Below are positions 8,896 to 17,037 of a DNA stretch of 64,000 nucleotides, in pieces. Within the stretch, counting starts at the first letter, position 1; the number at the start of each line of letters is the position of its first letter. The notes under the pieces were generated by a model, which was not told the origin of the DNA, searched no databases, and was given only the letters and a program-made list of their open reading frames with translations. This DNA comes from Pseudomonas putida (GTDB lineage Bacteria; Pseudomonadota; Gammaproteobacteria; Pseudomonadales; Pseudomonadaceae), in assembly GCF_016406145.1 (NCBI RefSeq), contig NZ_CP066306.1:2604001-2668000 (forward strand). The letters run 5' to 3'. The position numbers were made by a program, and so were the translations under genes.

Positions 8896-8954
8896 TTATC
8901 GTTTGTGGCGCCAGACAATGACGTCCGTTGTGCTGCGGTGCCGTTTTCAGTGAC

Positions 8955-9230
8955 TCACTGCTTGACGCTGGACGGATAGCCCGCGTCTGCGGTTGCCTTG
9001 GTCAGCTTCTGCACGCTGGTCTTGGCATCGTCGAAGGTGACGACCGCTTGGCGTGTCTCGAAAGTCACGTCAACTTTGCTGACGCCTTCGACCTTGGAAA
9101 TCGCCTTCTTGACAGTGATCGGGCAGGCGGAGCAGGTCATGCCCGGTACGGACAGCGTGACGGTCTGGGTGGCGGCCCAGACGGGGGCAACAACGGCGGC
9201 GAGGGCGAGGGAGGCAAACAGTTTCTTCAT
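8955..9230 (-). CDS. merP: Periplasmic mercury-binding protein MerP
   Basis: 91 residues. Signal peptide MKKLFASLALAAVVAPVWA, then a single heavy-metal-associated domain with GMTCSAC (Cys33, Cys36). It binds Hg(II) in the periplasm and passes it to MerT. It lies 12 bp after merT and 71 bp before merA; there is no merC between, as in Tn501. Confidence 0.97.
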   Translation of the reverse strand: MKKLFASLALAAVVAPVWAATQTVTLSVPGMTCSACPITVKKAISKVEGVSKVDVTFETRQAVVTFDDAKTSVQKLTKATADAGYPSSVKQ

Positions 9231-9242
9231 GGTGAACTCCGA

Positions 9243-9593
9243 TCAGTAGAAAAATGGCATGACGTAGGGAAATCCGAGCGCGACCAGAACCAGCGCGGCC
9301 ACGATCCAGAAAATGAGCTTGTAAGTAGCTCGCACTTGGGGAATCGCGCAGACCTCACCCGGTTTGCAGGCCGCTGCCTGCCGGTAGATGCGCCGCCAGG
9401 CGAAGAACAACGCCACCAGCGCCACGCCGATAAAGATGGGGCGATAGGGTTCCAACACCGCCAAGTTGCCGATCCAAGCGCCGCTGAACCCCAAGGCGAT
9501 CAGAACCAACGGCCCGAGGCAGCAAGCCGAGGCGAGGATGGCGGCAAGCCCTCCAGTGAAGAGCGCGCCGCGCCCGGTTTTTGGTTCAGACAT
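9243..9593 (-). CDS. merT: Mercuric ion transport protein MerT
   Basis: 116 residues with three membrane helices. TM1 holds the vicinal cysteines 24-25 (ASACCLGP); the cytoplasmic loop holds Cys76 and Cys82 (CKPGEVC). It moves Hg(II) across the inner membrane to MerA. The start MSEPKTGRG at 9593 is chosen over an upstream in-frame ATG because it matches MerT and lies downstream of the mer promoter. It is the first gene of the structural operon. Confidence 0.97.
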
Positions 9594-9628
9594 GCGCTTG
9601 TCCTTTCGAATTGAAATTGGATAGCGTA

Positions 9629-9659
9629 ACCTTACTTCCGTACTCATGTACGGAGTCAA
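9629..9659 (-). promoter_or_regulatory. merT promoter and MerR operator
   Basis: On the minus strand TTGACT (9659-9654) and TAAGGT (9634-9629) are separated by 19 bp, the long spacer typical of MerR-controlled promoters. The spacer holds the dyad CCGTAC...GTACGG with centre near 9645. MerR bound here untwists the promoter when Hg(II) is present. merR reads the other way from the same region. Confidence 0.93.
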
Positions 9660-9664
9660 GCGAT

Positions 9665-10099
9665 ATGGAAAACAATTTGGAGAACCTGACCATTGGCGTT
9701 TTCGCCAAGGCGGCCGGGGTCAATGTGGAGACCATCCGTTTCTATCAGCGCAAGGGCTTGTTGCTGGAGCCTGACAAGCCCTATGGCAGCATCCGCCGCT
9801 ATGGCGAGGCGGATGTAACGCGGGTGCGCTTCGTGAAATCAGCCCAGCGGCTGGGCTTCAGCCTGGATGAGATCGCCGAGCTGCTGCGGCTGGAGGATGG
9901 CACCCATTGCGAGGAAGCCAGCAGTCTGGCCGAGCACAAGCTCAAGGACGTGCGCGAGAAAATGGCTGACCTGGCGCGCATGGAGGCCGTGCTGTCTGAG
10001 TTGGTGTGCGCCTGCCATGCGCGAAGGGGGAACGTTTCCTGCCCGCTGATCGCGTCACTACAGGGTGGAGCAAGCTTGGCAGGTTCGGCTATGCCTTAG
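9665..10099 (+). CDS. merR: Mercury-responsive regulator MerR
   Basis: 144 residues, standard length. N-terminal [27 protein letters not shown] and wing, then the dimerisation helix. Hg(II) ligands Cys82, Cys117 and Cys126 are present (GTHCEE, CACHA, VSCPL). The start MENNLENLT at 9665 is chosen from the family; an upstream in-frame start would run through the operator. The stop lies inside the internal Tn21-type repeat at 10095-10132. Confidence 0.98.
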
Positions 10100-10132
10100 C
10101 GTGCTTTATTTTCCGTTTTCTGAGACGACCCC
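10095..10132 (-). repeat. Internal Tn21-type 38-bp inverted repeat
   Basis: Read on the minus strand it begins GGGGTCGTCTCAGAAAACG and ends GCACGCTAAG, the terminal repeat type of Tn21. It lies 42 bp inside the outer Tn501-type end and overlaps the last bases of merR. This double end is a known feature of Tn501. Confidence 0.85.
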
Positions 10133-10174
10133 TTAGAAAGCCTAGTCAAAGAGCTGTCACGAGAACACCGTTAG

Positions 10175-10212
10175 CTTAGCGTACGATTTTTTCCGAATTC
10201 TGCGGTTCCCCC
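10175..10212 (-). repeat. Outer 38-bp terminal inverted repeat, Tn501 type
   Basis: Read on the minus strand it begins GGGGGAACCGCAGAATTCG and ends CGTACGCTAAG. It marks the right end of the mercury transposon; immediately beyond it a GGDEF-EAL reading frame resumes at 10213. Confidence 0.9.
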
Positions 10213-11420
10213 TTGTCGACGCAGAAGATTTCCACCTGCTGTACCTCGATCTGGACAATTTCAAGACCATCAATGATTCCCTCGGTCATGTGGCCGGAGA
10301 CCAGGTGCTGTGCGAACTGGCGCAGCGTCTTACAAGTCTGCAGGGCATCGATACTACTGCCCGCTTGGGGGGAGATGAGTATCTGATGTTGGTCAGAGCC
10401 ACGACCAGAAAACAGTTGGAGCAGTTGCTGCGCGACCTTGACAGTCGTCTGCGAGAGCCTTGGCTGGTACATAACTGCTTGTTGGAGGTGCGGACTTCCA
10501 TTGGTATTGCCTGTCATCCTGATCACGGGACGAGCTTTGACGACTTATTCAAGGCTGCAGACATTGCGCTGAATCAGGCAAAGAAATGCGGTCGGGCCCG
10601 GCATACCTTCTACACCCCAGCGATGGGAGAGCGAGCGCTGAAGTCACTACAACTGCAAGTTGAGTTGCGGGTTGCACTACACAACGATGAGTTCGAGCTG
10701 CACTACCAGCCGCAGGTGAATCTAGACAGCGGGGAGGTAGTCGGAGCAGAGGCATTATTGCGCTGGCGCCACCCTTCTCGAGGAATGATATACCCGGGGG
10801 AGTTCATTGCTGAAGCGGAGTCCAGTGGATTAATCGTGCCCATCGGGCGTTGGTTGCTTACCACTGCATGCGAACAGGCCGTGGCTTGGCAACGCATGGG
10901 CCTTGGAACACTCATAGTGGCGGTGAACTGCTCTGCTATTGAGTTCAAACAAGGCGATTATGTCGATAGTGTCGCCCTGGCATTAAGCACATCCGGTTTA
11001 GAGTCGTCTTTATTGGAGCTAGAACTCACCGAGTCGATTCTCATCGAGGACACCGAGAGGATGATCGCTTGTTTCCGGCGGTTGAAGGCTATGGGCGTAC
11101 GGTTGGCAATCGATGATTTCGGTACCGGCTATTCGAGCATGGCTTACCTCAAACATCTTACGATTGATCGGCTGAAGATCGATCGCTCATTCGTCCAGAA
11201 TCTGGCCGACAATGCCGATGACAGAGCTATCGTCGGCACAATGGTAACCTTGGCGCACAATCTCAATTTGCAGATCGTCGCGGAGGGTGTGGAAAGCGAC
11301 AATGTATTACCCATATTGAGTCGTATGGGGTGCGACGAAGCTCAGGGCTATTACTTCTCCCGACCAGTGCCGGTGAAGGAATTCGAGTTGTTCATGTCAT
11401 CTGCTTTGGGAGCAGTCTAA
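10213..11420 (+). pseudogene. Diguanylate cyclase/phosphodiesterase (GGDEF-EAL), 5' part lost to the transposon
   Basis: An open frame runs from the transposon end. It begins in the GGDEF domain (FHLLYLDLDNFKTINDSLG), with the active-site variant GGDEY, then a complete EAL domain: [56 protein letters not shown]. Sensor and N-terminal regions are missing and no start of its own is evident. The EAL half could still fold if translated from a transposon-borne promoter. The 3' end, at 11420, abuts a fragment of an unrelated multi-ubiquitin gene. Confidence 0.85.
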
Positions 11421-11422
11421 TC

Positions 11423-11743
11423 AACCATGGCCGCGACATCCTGGTCGGTGACAAGGACTACGTCGACCTGACCAAACCGGGCGTTGAGCACTTCGTGGTC
11501 ATGCCCTTCAAGGCGACTATCGTCATCAACGCCAAGCCTCGCGTGGTGCACACCCGCTACCTGACCTACCAACAATTGGTTGAGCTGGCATTCCCTGGTA
11601 GCCAGCATCCTCCGTAGACGGTTTACACGATTGATTATGACCACGGCCCTCACGACCAACCGGAGGGTTCGGTGGCAGACGGTCAACAAGTTCGTGTCAA
11701 AGAGGGGATGGAATTCTATGTCTCGGTCAGTGATAAGTCTTAA
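11423..11743 (+). pseudogene. Multi-ubiquitin domain protein, C-terminal remnant with internal stop
   Basis: The frame carries VDLTKPGVEHFVVMPFKAT, a ubiquitin-fold unit end, then the next unit IVINAKPRVVHTRYLTYQQL and VELAFPG. A TAG at 11615-11617 interrupts it. The same frame continues TVYTIDYDHGPHDQPEG and VKEGMEFYVSVSDKS before the true stop at 11741. These are motifs of bacterial multi-ubiquitin proteins. The N-terminal repeats are absent: upstream is the end of the GGDEF-EAL gene. The last 26 bp overlap the start of the E1-like gene, showing the original operon. Confidence 0.7.
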
Positions 11744-12293
11744 TCAAACGCTCCTCGACCTCCGCAATGAGGGGTTCGAACTGGAAGTGCGCGAGGGTCA
11801 TTTGGTCGTGCACTCCATTCCCTACCTCAACGCGCAAGGAGAGGTGAAGCGCGGTACGTTCTTCTGTCCGCTCGATCAGCCCAGCCCTGACGTGGTGGGG
11901 ACTCCGAGCACTCATGTCATGCACTTCATTGGTGAATCCCCCCACAAGCACAATGGCGGCAGGATTACCGCAATTGAGTACTCGGCTGGAACATTACCCT
12001 TGACGTCGAGCCTGGTCGCGAACTTTGCCTTTTCAAACAAGCCGCAAGGTACCAATGGGTTTGCAAGCTTTTACGACAAGGTCTGGCATTACACCCGCAT
12101 CCTCTGGAATGAGGCTCGGGCTGCGGACCCCGACGTCACACCCCTGACGTATAAAGTGGTGGAGGCGGAGTCACCGGATTCCGTGTTCCATTACGAAGAT
12201 ACGGCTTCGGCGCGTTACGGTACCACGGCGCTCAACGCCAGGTTTAGCTCACTGCGTATTGCCATTATTGGTCTGGGCGGTACAGGTGCTTAG
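11718..12293 (+). pseudogene. E1-like ThiF-family protein with DUF6791-type N-terminus, truncated at the nucleotide loop
   Basis: About 191 residues. The N-terminal part (MSRSVISLNQTLLDLRNEGF; HVMHFIGESPHKHNGG; FYDKVWHYTRILWNEA) is the domain that precedes ThiF/E1 adenylation domains in multi-ubiquitin operons; I recall it as DUF6791. The ThiF domain starts LRIAIIGLGGTGA, the ATP-binding glycine loop, and stops there. Everything after the loop, including the catalytic cysteine, is missing, so it cannot activate a ubiquitin-like protein. It overlaps the multi-ubiquitin frame by 26 bp upstream and the JetD-like frame downstream. Confidence 0.7.
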
Positions 12294-13269
12294 CCTTTTC
12301 GTCGATAAGCTCATCCTCCAGCCCGGCAAGCGCGTCGCGTTGACGACTCTGAGAACTCTTTGGTTGGACGCGTATCCGGAACAGGTCGCAACGCCTGATA
12401 GGGATCAGCAGCTACTTGCAGCTTTAGCTTTGGCGCAGACACAGGGAGTTCTGCGCCTGCCCGGGCCAGCAAGCTTCGAGAAGCTGGGCAATCCCCCCAT
12501 GCCAAAGGCGGTGACTCTGATTCGGGAGGAGAGGCGTCCTCAAGCAATTGATTACGGCGCTGTTTCCTGGCTTCCTGAAATGGGTTTCTGGCCGAACCTT
12601 TCGCCAGGCGAGCAAGCGACCGCCTTCATGATCAACGAATGGCTCATCCGGCGGCGGGGGCGCTTCATGCAGGTGCCGCTTCGGGAGCGTTCACTCGATA
12701 TCTTGGGTGATGAGAAATTCCTGGATTCGCGGGCGCGCAATGGCGCGCTGTTCAACGGGCGCATGCCATTAAGTGCTATCGGGGCAATGCGGGTTGAGCA
12801 TCCACTTGCATATCGGCCAGCCGATGCCATTGGGTTACCCGTGCTTGTGGTCGAAAACCACCACACTTTATGGAGCCTGGGGGAGTGGAATGAGCAGGCT
12901 AAGCGCTACAGCGCCATCGTTTACGGGAGTGGTAACACTATCTGTGCCTCAGGATTAGCACTGGTTGAGGTCATGCGCGAACGAGAGGCCCAGCGAGCAG
13001 AATATTTTGGAGACATTGACCCCGAAGGACTGAGCATTCCGCTGAAATTTAATCGACTGCACGAACTACAGTTGAGTCCGGGCGTCTTCTTCCAGATGCT
13101 GCTCGAGGTGGGGCGGCGGCGAGAGCTTGTGATGCTTCCTAGCGGCTATGAAAGTTTGGCGACGGCTTGGCTGCCAGACTTGGCTGAGGAAGTGAATACC
13201 CTGTGGGGCGAGGGCTTCTGGTTGCCCCAGGAGGGTTTGGGTCTAGAGCAGCTCATGAGGACTAGCTGA
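12286..13269 (+). CDS. JetD/DUF2220-like Toprim-fold protein (Wadjet-type), start lost or altered
   Basis: About 327 residues. The C-terminal half has a Toprim-like signature: VLVVENHHTLWSL with the conserved Glu, IVYGSGNT, and AEYFGDIDPEGLSIP with the DxD pair. This matches JetD of Wadjet systems, where it is the nuclease that cleaves plasmid DNA trapped by the JetABC SMC complex. JetA, JetB and JetC are absent here. The N-terminal winged-helix part (KRVALTTLRTLWLDAYP) seems nearly complete, but the frame starts within the cut E1 gene. The only candidate starts are a TTG at 12259 and a GTG at 12286. It is either an orphan or dead. Confidence 0.6.
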   Translation: MLSLFVDKLILQPGKRVALTTLRTLWLDAYPEQVATPDRDQQLLAALALAQTQGVLRLPGPASFEKLGNPPMPKAVTLIREERRPQAIDYGAVSWLPEMGFWPNLSPGEQATAFMINEWLIRRRGRFMQVPLRERSLDILGDEKFLDSRARNGALFNGRMPLSAIGAMRVEHPLAYRPADAIGLPVLVVENHHTLWSLGEWNEQAKRYSAIVYGSGNTICASGLALVEVMREREAQRAEYFGDIDPEGLSIPLKFNRLHELQLSPGVFFQMLLEVGRRRELVMLPSGYESLATAWLPDLAEEVNTLWGEGFWLPQEGLGLEQLMRTS

Positions 13270-13338
13270 AAGGCGAGGAACAAGGGCAGCAATATTGCCG
13301 CCCATGCTATCTAGATGACCAGACTACCGCTTAGGAGC

Positions 13339-13701
13339 TCAGTGGGAAGCCCAGGATTCAACGGTTTCTGCACCGTACTGGGATTTCCACTCTTTCAAGG
13401 TTTTGTGGTTGCCGCCCTTGGTCTCGACGCGCTCACCGGTGTGGGGGTTTTTGTAGATTTTGAGCTGGCGAGGCTTTCGGCTAGCCTTCTCTACCGTTGG
13501 GGCAGAGCGGCGTGAGGCTTCCGGATCCAGCAGGTCAATCACATTGCGCAGGCTGAAGCCGTACTCGCCCAGCAGGCCACGAAGTTTGGTCTCAAACTCG
13601 ATTTCCACCTTGAGACCGTCATCATTCTTGAGGCTTTCAAGCTCGGCGAGCTGCTGGGCCAATTGTTGTTCGAGTTTCCTAAATTCTGCGAGACGGGACA
13701 T
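13339..13701 (-). CDS. MvaT-family H-NS-like nucleoid protein
   Basis: 120 residues. An N-terminal coiled coil (AEFRKLEQQLAQQLAELESLK) for oligomerisation, a linker, and a C-terminal AT-hook-like DNA-binding module (RKPRQLKIYKNPHTGERVET; GGNHKTLKEWK) are the MvaT/MvaU/Pmr layout of Pseudomonas. These proteins silence AT-rich foreign DNA. Since it lies in a mobile region, it is more likely an island or plasmid paralogue (Pmr-type) than the core TurA/TurB. It could silence the AT-richer genes at 23-29 kb; this is inference. Confidence 0.88.
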   Translation of the reverse strand: MSRLAEFRKLEQQLAQQLAELESLKNDDGLKVEIEFETKLRGLLGEYGFSLRNVIDLLDPEASRRSAPTVEKASRKPRQLKIYKNPHTGERVETKGGNHKTLKEWKSQYGAETVESWASH

Positions 13702-14188
13702 TTTGCACCTCTACCATGGGAGTGAATCACTATACATGACGAGCGTCATCCAGCGTGATGCGGTGCTAGGTTCTATACCTGAACTATGGAGGGTCGTACT
13801 GAATTTGGTTATCCATGAGTCCAGCTTCGCCAAGGATACCAGAGCTCCGATGTGACAGGAGCTCCGCTGTTCGTTGTCCCTGTCAGTATCGGTATTGCCG
13901 TATTTACTCTTTTGTGTAATCGACTATTGCCTGAGCCACAGATACCCGCCGGACGTTTAACGCACGAGTCTGGTGAATGGTGGAATGAGCATGCCCGCTT
14001 TCAAATTGTCGAGAAGGGAGTAATGTGCAGAATTTGCACATTGCAAATCCATACGAACCCATCAGCCTCTAGGGCCAGGCGGACTATAGTGTGCTAAGGC
14101 TTCTCACACCAGCCTTACTCAAGGCAGCACTAAGTCAGCCTGATGTCGAAAAACGGGTGAATTGGCTTCAGGGTTATCCCTGAACTTA
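13702..14188. other. 487-bp stretch without a recognised gene
   Basis: It holds the MvaT-family upstream region. A short open frame on the plus strand (13852-14097) has one hydrophobic stretch (PLFVVPVSIGIAVFTLL), with no family recognised. A short inverted repeat TGTGCAGAATTTGCACA occurs at about 14024-14040. Nothing else is supported. Confidence 0.3.
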
Positions 14189-15135
14189 GGCTCTGTACGA
14201 AATCCCGAGAAACCCAATCGCCGCCCCTCGAACGCTGAGATTTTGTAGAGTCCCCCGTCATCAACGGAAAGGAATCCTGTGATGGCAAAGCGTTACGAAC
14301 TCTCGGACGAGGCCTGGGAGGTGGTGTCCGATCTCTTCATCGAAACCCATGGCCGAGGGCGCCCGCGCCTGAGCGACCGGCTGATGCTCGACGGCGTGCT
14401 CTGGGTACTCTGCTCGGGTGCTGCGTGGCGAGATATGCCGGAGCGCTTCGGCCCATGGTCAACGGTGTATCAACGGTTTCGGGGCTGGCGAAATCAGGGC
14501 ACGTTCGATCAGATGCTCAAACGTCTGCACCTGAGATTGAATGAACAGGGCTTGATCGATCTGCAAACCTGGATGATCGATTCAACCGCAGTGCGCGCAA
14601 CCCGAGCCTCATCTGGCGCCGGGAAAAAAGGGGGCCTGACGAGCCTGCCGATCACGCTCTAGGGCGCAGTCGCGGTGGTCTGACGACCAAAAACCACATG
14701 CTCTGCGACGCCAACGGGACACCGTTGCGCTTTCTCCTCTCTGGCGGTCAAGCCAGTGACATCAGCTATGCCCAGCCACTGCTGGACGAAGTCCGCATTC
14801 CGTCGAGCCAACGAGGCCGCCCGCGCAAGCGCTGTAAATGGCTGCTTGCTGACAAGGGATACGACGCCGAAGCGCTACGCCGCTACTGCGATCAGTATCG
14901 AATGCAGCCCGTCATCCCGCTGCGATCAATGAAGCGCAAAACCAAGCCTGGCTTACCCAGGCTGTTTGATCGGCCCAAGTACCGACAGCGCAACATCATC
15001 GAACGGATGTTTGGCTGGCTGAAAGAGAACCGCCGTATCGTGACACGCTTCGACAAGCTCGCGAAAAGCTATGCAGCTATGGTCTCGTTGGCTTGTTCCA
15101 TGCAGTGTTTGCGACATCTTTTTTCGTACAGAGCC
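14189..15135. mobile_element. IS5-family insertion sequence (frameshifted transposase type)
   Basis: The ends are 14-bp inverted repeats, GGCTCTGTACGAAA at 14189 and its complement ending at 15135. Each end is flanked by TA (14187-14188 and 15136-15137), a likely 2-bp duplication. Length is 947 bp. It holds one transposase in two frames. Layout and protein fit the IS427-like branch of IS5. Confidence 0.85.
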
Positions 15136-15138
15136 TAG
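14282..15138 (+). CDS. IS5-family transposase, two frames joined by a -1 shift
   Basis: First frame, 14282-14662: MAKRYELSDEAWEVVSDLF, GVLWVLCSGAAWRDMPERFG and MIDSTAVRA with the first catalytic Asp. Second frame, up to 15138: NHMLCDANGTPLRFLLSGGQ, WLLADKGYDAEAL with the second Asp, and RNIIERMFGWLKENRRI with the Glu. The frames differ by -1 and cross near an A6G5 run at 14624-14634. Translating with the shift gives the family-typical GGPDEPADHALGRSRGGL. Programmed frameshifting is usual in this branch, so the IS may be active. A random frameshift cannot be excluded. Confidence 0.85.
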
Positions 15139-15207
15139 TCCTTTGCACAGCTAGTTATAAAGGTTTAGAGCGTTTCAAAGCTTTCTCCTTGCCCGGGTAG
15201 TGGATGG

Positions 15208-15966
15208 TCATGTCAACGCCAGAGCAATCAGCTGTGGCAGTATTTTCTCAGCAGGGCCTATCAGCATGATCTCGTTCGGCCCATTCATGGATACATCTAC
15301 GTTATTGACGTGTATGACCACTGCACCAGACGCTAAGGCGATATCTGGTAAGTCAGCAGCAGGCCTGACCACACCGGAAGTCCCGATAGAAAGCAGGATG
15401 TCACACTGTCGTGCTGCTTGGCTGGCGGCTTTCCATACACCTGGCGGGAGGTACTCACCAAACCACACGATAGCTGGACGCAAGCGGCCGTTGCATCGGC
15501 GGCAGCGGGGCGGTTCTATCAAAGCGCCTTCCGCTGGAATAATCGGAAACACCAGCGGTTCCACGACGAATCGATGACAGGCGAAACACTTGGGGCGCAT
15601 CAGGCTGCCATGGAGATGAAGCACCTCCTGATTACCTGCCCGCTCGTGCAAATCATCAATATTCTGAGTGACCACGGTGACACTCCGGCCGCTGCCAGAT
15701 AACCGATGGATCGCCTGATGTGCCGCATTAGGCTTGGCTTGCATTACTTGCTGGCGCCGCCATAGGTACCAGCCCCAAACCAGCGCCGGATTTTCGCGGA
15801 ATGCCTGCGCCGTTTCTAAACGCTGCGGGTCTTGGCGCTCCCACAACCCGGTCAGCTCGTCGCGGAAAGTCGGAATCCCGCTGCCGGCAGAAACGCCAGC
15901 GCCGGTAAACACCATGATATGTTGCGCGGACCGCAGTGCCTCAGCGGCTTTTGCTAGGTTGTCCAT
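15208..15966 (-). CDS. Sir2-family NAD-dependent protein deacylase (sirtuin)
   Basis: 252 residues, complete single-domain sirtuin. NAD-binding TGAGVSAGSGIPTFRD (21-36), QNIDDLHERAG (101-111), catalytic His119 (HLHGS), zinc cysteines 127, 130, 155 and 158, and GTSGVVRPAAD. Tyr67 and Arg70 (WYLWRR) match the class III pair that favours acidic acyl groups such as succinyl, so it is CobB/SIRT5-like. It may be housekeeping-type deacylation, but some phage-defence systems also use Sir2 NADases. The single-domain form and conserved zinc site favour a deacylase. Confidence 0.92.
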   Translation of the reverse strand: MDNLAKAAEALRSAQHIMVFTGAGVSAGSGIPTFRDELTGLWERQDPQRLETAQAFRENPALVWGWYLWRRQQVMQAKPNAAHQAIHRLSGSGRSVTVVTQNIDDLHERAGNQEVLHLHGSLMRPKCFACHRFVVEPLVFPIIPAEGALIEPPRCRRCNGRLRPAIVWFGEYLPPGVWKAASQAARQCDILLSIGTSGVVRPAADLPDIALASGAVVIHVNNVDVSMNGPNEIMLIGPAEKILPQLIALALT

Positions 15967-15975
15967 GGGTATTCA

Positions 15976-16158
15976 TCAGCCTAACGCGGGGCAGAGAGAT
16001 CTGTCAGGATAACGGCCGCGAGCGGCATCGGAATTGACTTTATTAAGTGCACAGTTGTGACGGGCGCCTCGTGCCGAAATAGCCAGGCTCGCACTCGCAG
16101 AACCCAAACCGCATTCCAGTGGGGTTTTATCGGCCAATGACGGTGTGCGCTTCTGCAT
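15976..16158 (-). CDS. Possible 60-residue protein coupled to the upstream hypothetical gene
   Basis: The ATG at 16158 overlaps the TGA of the gene at 16158-16631 (ATGA), the usual sign of translational coupling. The product (MQKRTPSLADKTPLECG...) has no recognised domain, and its end lies 9 bp before the sirtuin start. No other support, so it may be a chance frame. Confidence 0.25.
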   Translation of the reverse strand: MQKRTPSLADKTPLECGLGSASASLAISARGARHNCALNKVNSDAARGRYPDRSLCPALG

Positions 16159-16631
16159 CAAAAGTGTGCGTACAACTGCGGTTCGTCAGCAGGTTTAGGT
16201 GGAAGGGCCACGCAGGTCGTTCGCGCTTTCAGGGTTCGCGCCGAGTACAACGCATGTGACCGTTTCCGCAGGCGTAAGTCGAGATCTCCTAATTTGTAGG
16301 TGGCCACCGCAGTCTCGTAAATCACCGCGCTTTGCGAGCACTCAAGCCCACGGTGAATCACAATCTTACGAAGCTCTTCCAGGCTCCAGTGCGGACGTCC
16401 GCTGATGGATGGAGGGCATAGCATTTGCACCTGCGCGATCTCGACGCCCGTTGCCTGGGTGAGGAAAACGTTGAGTTCGTAGGCATCTTCCACAACAGCT
16501 GCTCGCTCGCTCTCATCGTTGAAAAGCGACCGCAAGGTTACCCAAAAGCACATCCCCTCAATTTCACAATAAGAACCTGTACGGACAGTACGGGTGTGAG
16601 ATTCGGACAAATAGATCAAAACGGGCTCCAC
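16158..16631 (-). CDS. Hypothetical protein, 157 residues
   Basis: Not recognised. The sequence starts MEPVLIYLSESHTRTVRTGS; it has a mixed alpha/beta look, five cysteines, no signal peptide and no membrane segment. A basic stretch DLRLRKRSHALYSARTLKAR lies near the C-terminus. It diverges from the XRE regulator at 16762 across a 130-bp gap, so it is a candidate target of that regulator. The sirtuin lies downstream on the same strand. Confidence 0.5.
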   Translation of the reverse strand: MEPVLIYLSESHTRTVRTGSYCEIEGMCFWVTLRSLFNDESERAAVVEDAYELNVFLTQATGVEIAQVQMLCPPSISGRPHWSLEELRKIVIHRGLECSQSAVIYETAVATYKLGDLDLRLRKRSHALYSARTLKARTTCVALPPKPADEPQLYAHF

Positions 16632-16761
16632 TGAGCGCTGTATACCCCTTGGCGAACGGCCACCAGGGCTGGAAACCTCAAATTATCCCACAATGAACAC
16701 TATAGATTGTAGCCCTATCGTGTTCGATAGCGCTTCATCATTCCTTTTCAGAGGAATGATG

Positions 16762-17037
16762 ATGGAAATCCGTGAATCCCTGGGTGAGGCACTGCGGCGC
16801 ATGCGCATTCTTCACGACCTGACCCAGGAAGATTTCGCCGTAGTCAGTAGCCGAACCTACGTGAGCTCACTCGAACGCGGACTCAAGTCGCCGACGATTC
16901 AAAAAATTGAAGAGCTGGCCGGCCGCATGGGTATCCACCCACTCAGCCTCATCGTGTCTGCATACCTTATCCAAGATCCCGATGTGGGCTTCGACGGGCT
17001 GATCAAGCAGGTGAAAAAGGAAGCGCTCAAGCCTTGA
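16762..17037 (+). CDS. XRE-family helix-turn-helix regulator
   Basis: 91 residues. One HTH_3 domain: LGEALRRMRILHDLTQEDFA, then SSRTYVSSLERGLKSPTIQK and IEELAGRMGIHP. There are three ATGs in a row (16756, 16759, 16762); GAGGA at 16751-16755 is best spaced for the last. A Pseudomonas-type small XRE protein of unknown target; its divergence from the hypothetical gene at 16158-16631 suggests local control. Confidence 0.8.
   Translation: MEIRESLGEALRRMRILHDLTQEDFAVVSSRTYVSSLERGLKSPTIQKIEELAGRMGIHPLSLIVSAYLIQDPDVGFDGLIKQVKKEALKP

Noticed and set aside
12286..13269. A complete Wadjet system
   Set aside because: Only a JetD-like gene is present; there are no JetA, JetB or JetC genes on either side.
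13852..14097. 81-residue frame with one hydrophobic stretch
   Set aside because: Could be a permease scrap, but no motif supports it.
15208..15966. Sir2 protein as an anti-phage NADase (Thoeris, DSR or similar)
   Set aside because: It is a single-domain sirtuin with zinc cysteines and the class III Tyr/Arg pair, and no partner gene of such systems is adjacent.
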